7,174 nt of DNA from Oscillospiraceae bacterium. GTDB lineage: Bacteria > Bacillota > Clostridia > Oscillospirales > Oscillospiraceae. The notes under the pieces were generated by a model. The model was not told where the DNA came from and did not search any database. It saw nothing but the letters and a program-made list of their open reading frames with translations. This document shows, piece by piece, positions 6,164 through 7,174 of this stretch. Location: contig JAITEC010000221.1 of assembly GCA_031282225.1 (NCBI GenBank), forward strand, positions 1-7,174, given 5' to 3'. Each line of letters opens with the position of its first letter. Within the stretch, counting starts at the first letter, position 1. Position numbers and translations under genes: made by a program.

Positions 6164-6970
6164 CTACCTAATTCTGCCTATGTCGTTGACCGCCTTGCCT
6201 ACGATCTCGTCTATCATTGTGAGCATTCGCTGGTTTGTCTCATACGCGCGGTAGACGCTTATCATATCCACCATCTCGCGCCCGACATCGACGTTTGAAT
6301 TCTCCAAGAACTTCTGTTTTACCTCGTAAGCGCCCGTTACGGCGGCAGGCCCGTCAGCCGAGAAGAAGAGGTTGCCCCCCTGCTTGCGGAGCGCGTTGTT
6401 GTCCTCAAAGGACACTACGCGCAGCGTGTCTGAATACTGCCCGTTTACGTATACGCCGCCCGCGCTGTCCACGGAAAACGTGCCGCTCCCCACGTATATT
6501 CGCCCGTTTTCACCCATTACGTAATTTCCCTCCGCGTCGATGAGGTAATTCGCCCCGTCCACCAGGAACGCTCCCGCGCGGCTGTACCGCTCGCCGTCCG
6601 GAGTCTCCAGCACAAAAAACACGTCGCCTACGAGCGCCATGTCCGTGTCGCGCCCCGTTTCCTCAAAGGCTCCCGTGGAGTAGTCTATATATATCTGGTC
6701 TATCTGTGTGCCGTAGTTCATGGGACCCACGAGCGGGGCGCTCGCCACGCGCCGCGCCGATACTATCTCCGCGCGCCCTATAGCGTCATCGTCGTCGTCG
6801 TTCATGCGCTGCAGCATTACGGCGTCGAACGTATGCGACACGAGGTTTTCCTTTTTATACCCCGTTGTGTCTACATTCGTTATATTGTTCGTTATGGTCT
6901 CCATCATCCTGCGCTGGAGCATCATGCCCGTTCCCGCTATATACTGCCCTCGAACCATCCCGCAAAACAC
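6164..6970 (-). CDS. flhO: FlgF/FlgG-family rod protein (FlhO-like), first gene of the operon
   Basis: 268 residues from a GTG at 6970; stop TAG. Family signs: MVRGQYIAGTGMMLQRRMME (5-24) with TNNITNVDTTGYKKE (27-41), the beta domain DTDMALVGDVFFVLETPDGE with YSRAGAFLVDG (108-139), and the C-terminal LENSNVDVGREMVDMISVYR with AYETNQRML (222-250). It acts outside the membrane as part of the distal rod. The start is ambiguous: a family-typical ATG lies at 6958 (MVRGQY), but the strong site GAGGAAAGG (6983-6975) is well spaced only for the GTG at 6970, giving MFCGMVRG. FlgF and FlgG share this layout; the name follows the flhO-flhP pairing and the lengths of the B. subtilis pair (about 270 each). 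Five aspartates in a row occur at 58-62. A sigma-D promoter lies immediately upstream, so expression should follow the late flagellar class. Confidence 0.9.
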   Translation of the reverse strand: MFCGMVRGQYIAGTGMMLQRRMMETITNNITNVDTTGYKKENLVSHTFDAVMLQRMNDDDDDAIGRAEIVSARRVASAPLVGPMNYGTQIDQIYIDYSTGAFEETGRDTDMALVGDVFFVLETPDGERYSRAGAFLVDGANYLIDAEGNYVMGENGRIYVGSGTFSVDSAGGVYVNGQYSDTLRVVSFEDNNALRKQGGNLFFSADGPAAVTGAYEVKQKFLENSNVDVGREMVDMISVYRAYETNQRMLTMIDEIVGKAVNDIGRIR

Positions 6971-6994
6971 CCGGCCTTTCCTCGAATAATTTAA

Positions 6995-7022
6995 TTATCG
7001 GCACATAACGCCCCTAACTTTA
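6995..7022 (-). promoter_or_regulatory. Sigma-D (sigma-28) promoter upstream of flhO
   Basis: On the minus strand a -10 box GCCGATAA (7002-6995), identical to the sigma-28 consensus, lies 16 bases from TAAA (7022-7019), the -35 core, extended as TAAAGTTA. The usual spacing is about 15, so this is one longer. The predicted start of transcription is near 6988, giving a short leader that carries the GAGGAAAGG ribosome site of flhO. It sits at the only point where a promoter for the entire flhO-to-fliW set would be expected. Confidence 0.88.
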
Positions 7023-7087
7023 TACCGCCGGGCTGCCAGCGCTGAAATTTATAGCACCTAATATGCACAATAAGCGCCATTGGCCCG

Positions 7088-7117
7088 CTCACATCTGCCG
7101 CGCGGCGGGAATACAAT
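7088..7117 (+). promoter_or_regulatory. Possible sigma-A promoter for the divergent plus-strand gene
   Basis: TACAAT (7112-7117) is one base off TATAAT. An 18-base spacer leads back to CTCACA (7088-7093), which matches TTGACA at four of six places. It is 38 bases before the start codon at 7155. The spacer contains the perfect 10-bp palindrome GCCGCGCGGC (7097-7106). Weak evidence. Confidence 0.35.
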
Positions 7118-7154
7118 ACTATTACTTCTACGACTATTTTTTAGGAGGACCCAC

Positions 7155-7174
7155 ATGAAATTTACGGTTATCGG
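7155..7174 (+). CDS. N-terminal fragment of a divergent gene, likely Rossmann-fold
   Basis: ATG 7155 follows AGGAGG (7143-7148) with six bases between, a near-ideal ribosome site. Only MKFTVIG is visible before the window ends. The MKxxVIG opening is common among NAD(P)-binding proteins such as glycerol-3-phosphate dehydrogenase or ketopantoate reductase, but seven residues cannot decide the function. It is transcribed away from the flagellar operon. Confidence 0.6.

Noticed and set aside
1..7174. CRISPR array, transposon or defence system
   Set aside because: No spaced direct repeats of that kind, no terminal inverted repeats with a transposase, and nearly all the DNA is occupied by flagellar genes.
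1..7174. tRNA or rRNA genes
   Set aside because: No CCA-ending cloverleaf or rRNA signature sequence was recognised on either strand.

Overview
The window holds one nearly complete late flagellar operon, all on the minus strand, of the kind found in Firmicutes (Bacillota; probably a Clostridia-type or uncultured relative). The gene order yvyF-flgM-flgN-flgK-flgL-yviE-fliW is the order known from Bacillus subtilis. Strong Shine-Dalgarno sites such as AGGAGG and GAGGAAAGG, and a sigma-D type promoter, fit the same group. The DNA looks fairly G+C-rich by eye and uses GTG or TTG starts in several genes. I cannot assign a genus.

Reading in the direction of transcription (right to left): a sigma-D/sigma-28 promoter (7022-6995) drives two rod-protein genes of the FlgF/FlgG family (flhO and flhP, 6970-5365). 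Then come a zinc-finger flagellar operon protein (yvyF, 5361-4897), the anti-sigma factor flgM (4857-4570), the export chaperone flgN (4567-4064), the two hook-filament junction proteins flgK (4023-2416) and flgL (2406-892), the DUF6470 protein yviE (854-243) and the start of fliW (224 to beyond the left edge). Gaps are 2 to about 40 bases and no terminator is visible, so this looks like one transcript. To the right, a divergent plus-strand gene begins at 7155, with only seven codons visible. The 6971-7154 gap carries both promoters.

The products fit one assembly step. FlhO and FlhP build the distal rod. FlgN escorts FlgK and FlgL to the export gate, and these form the hook-filament junction on which the filament grows. 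FlgM restrains sigma-D until the hook is complete, so a sigma-D promoter ahead of flgM makes a feedback loop. FliW belongs to the flagellin/CsrA homeostasis system.

I see no unknown defence or mobile system. The most unusual things are a five-unit repeat of about 42 residues inserted in the middle of FlgL, a perfect 13-bp hairpin within the start of fliW, rod genes placed at the head of the flgM-flgKL operon under the sigma-D promoter, and a heptanucleotide tandem repeat between flgN and flgK.
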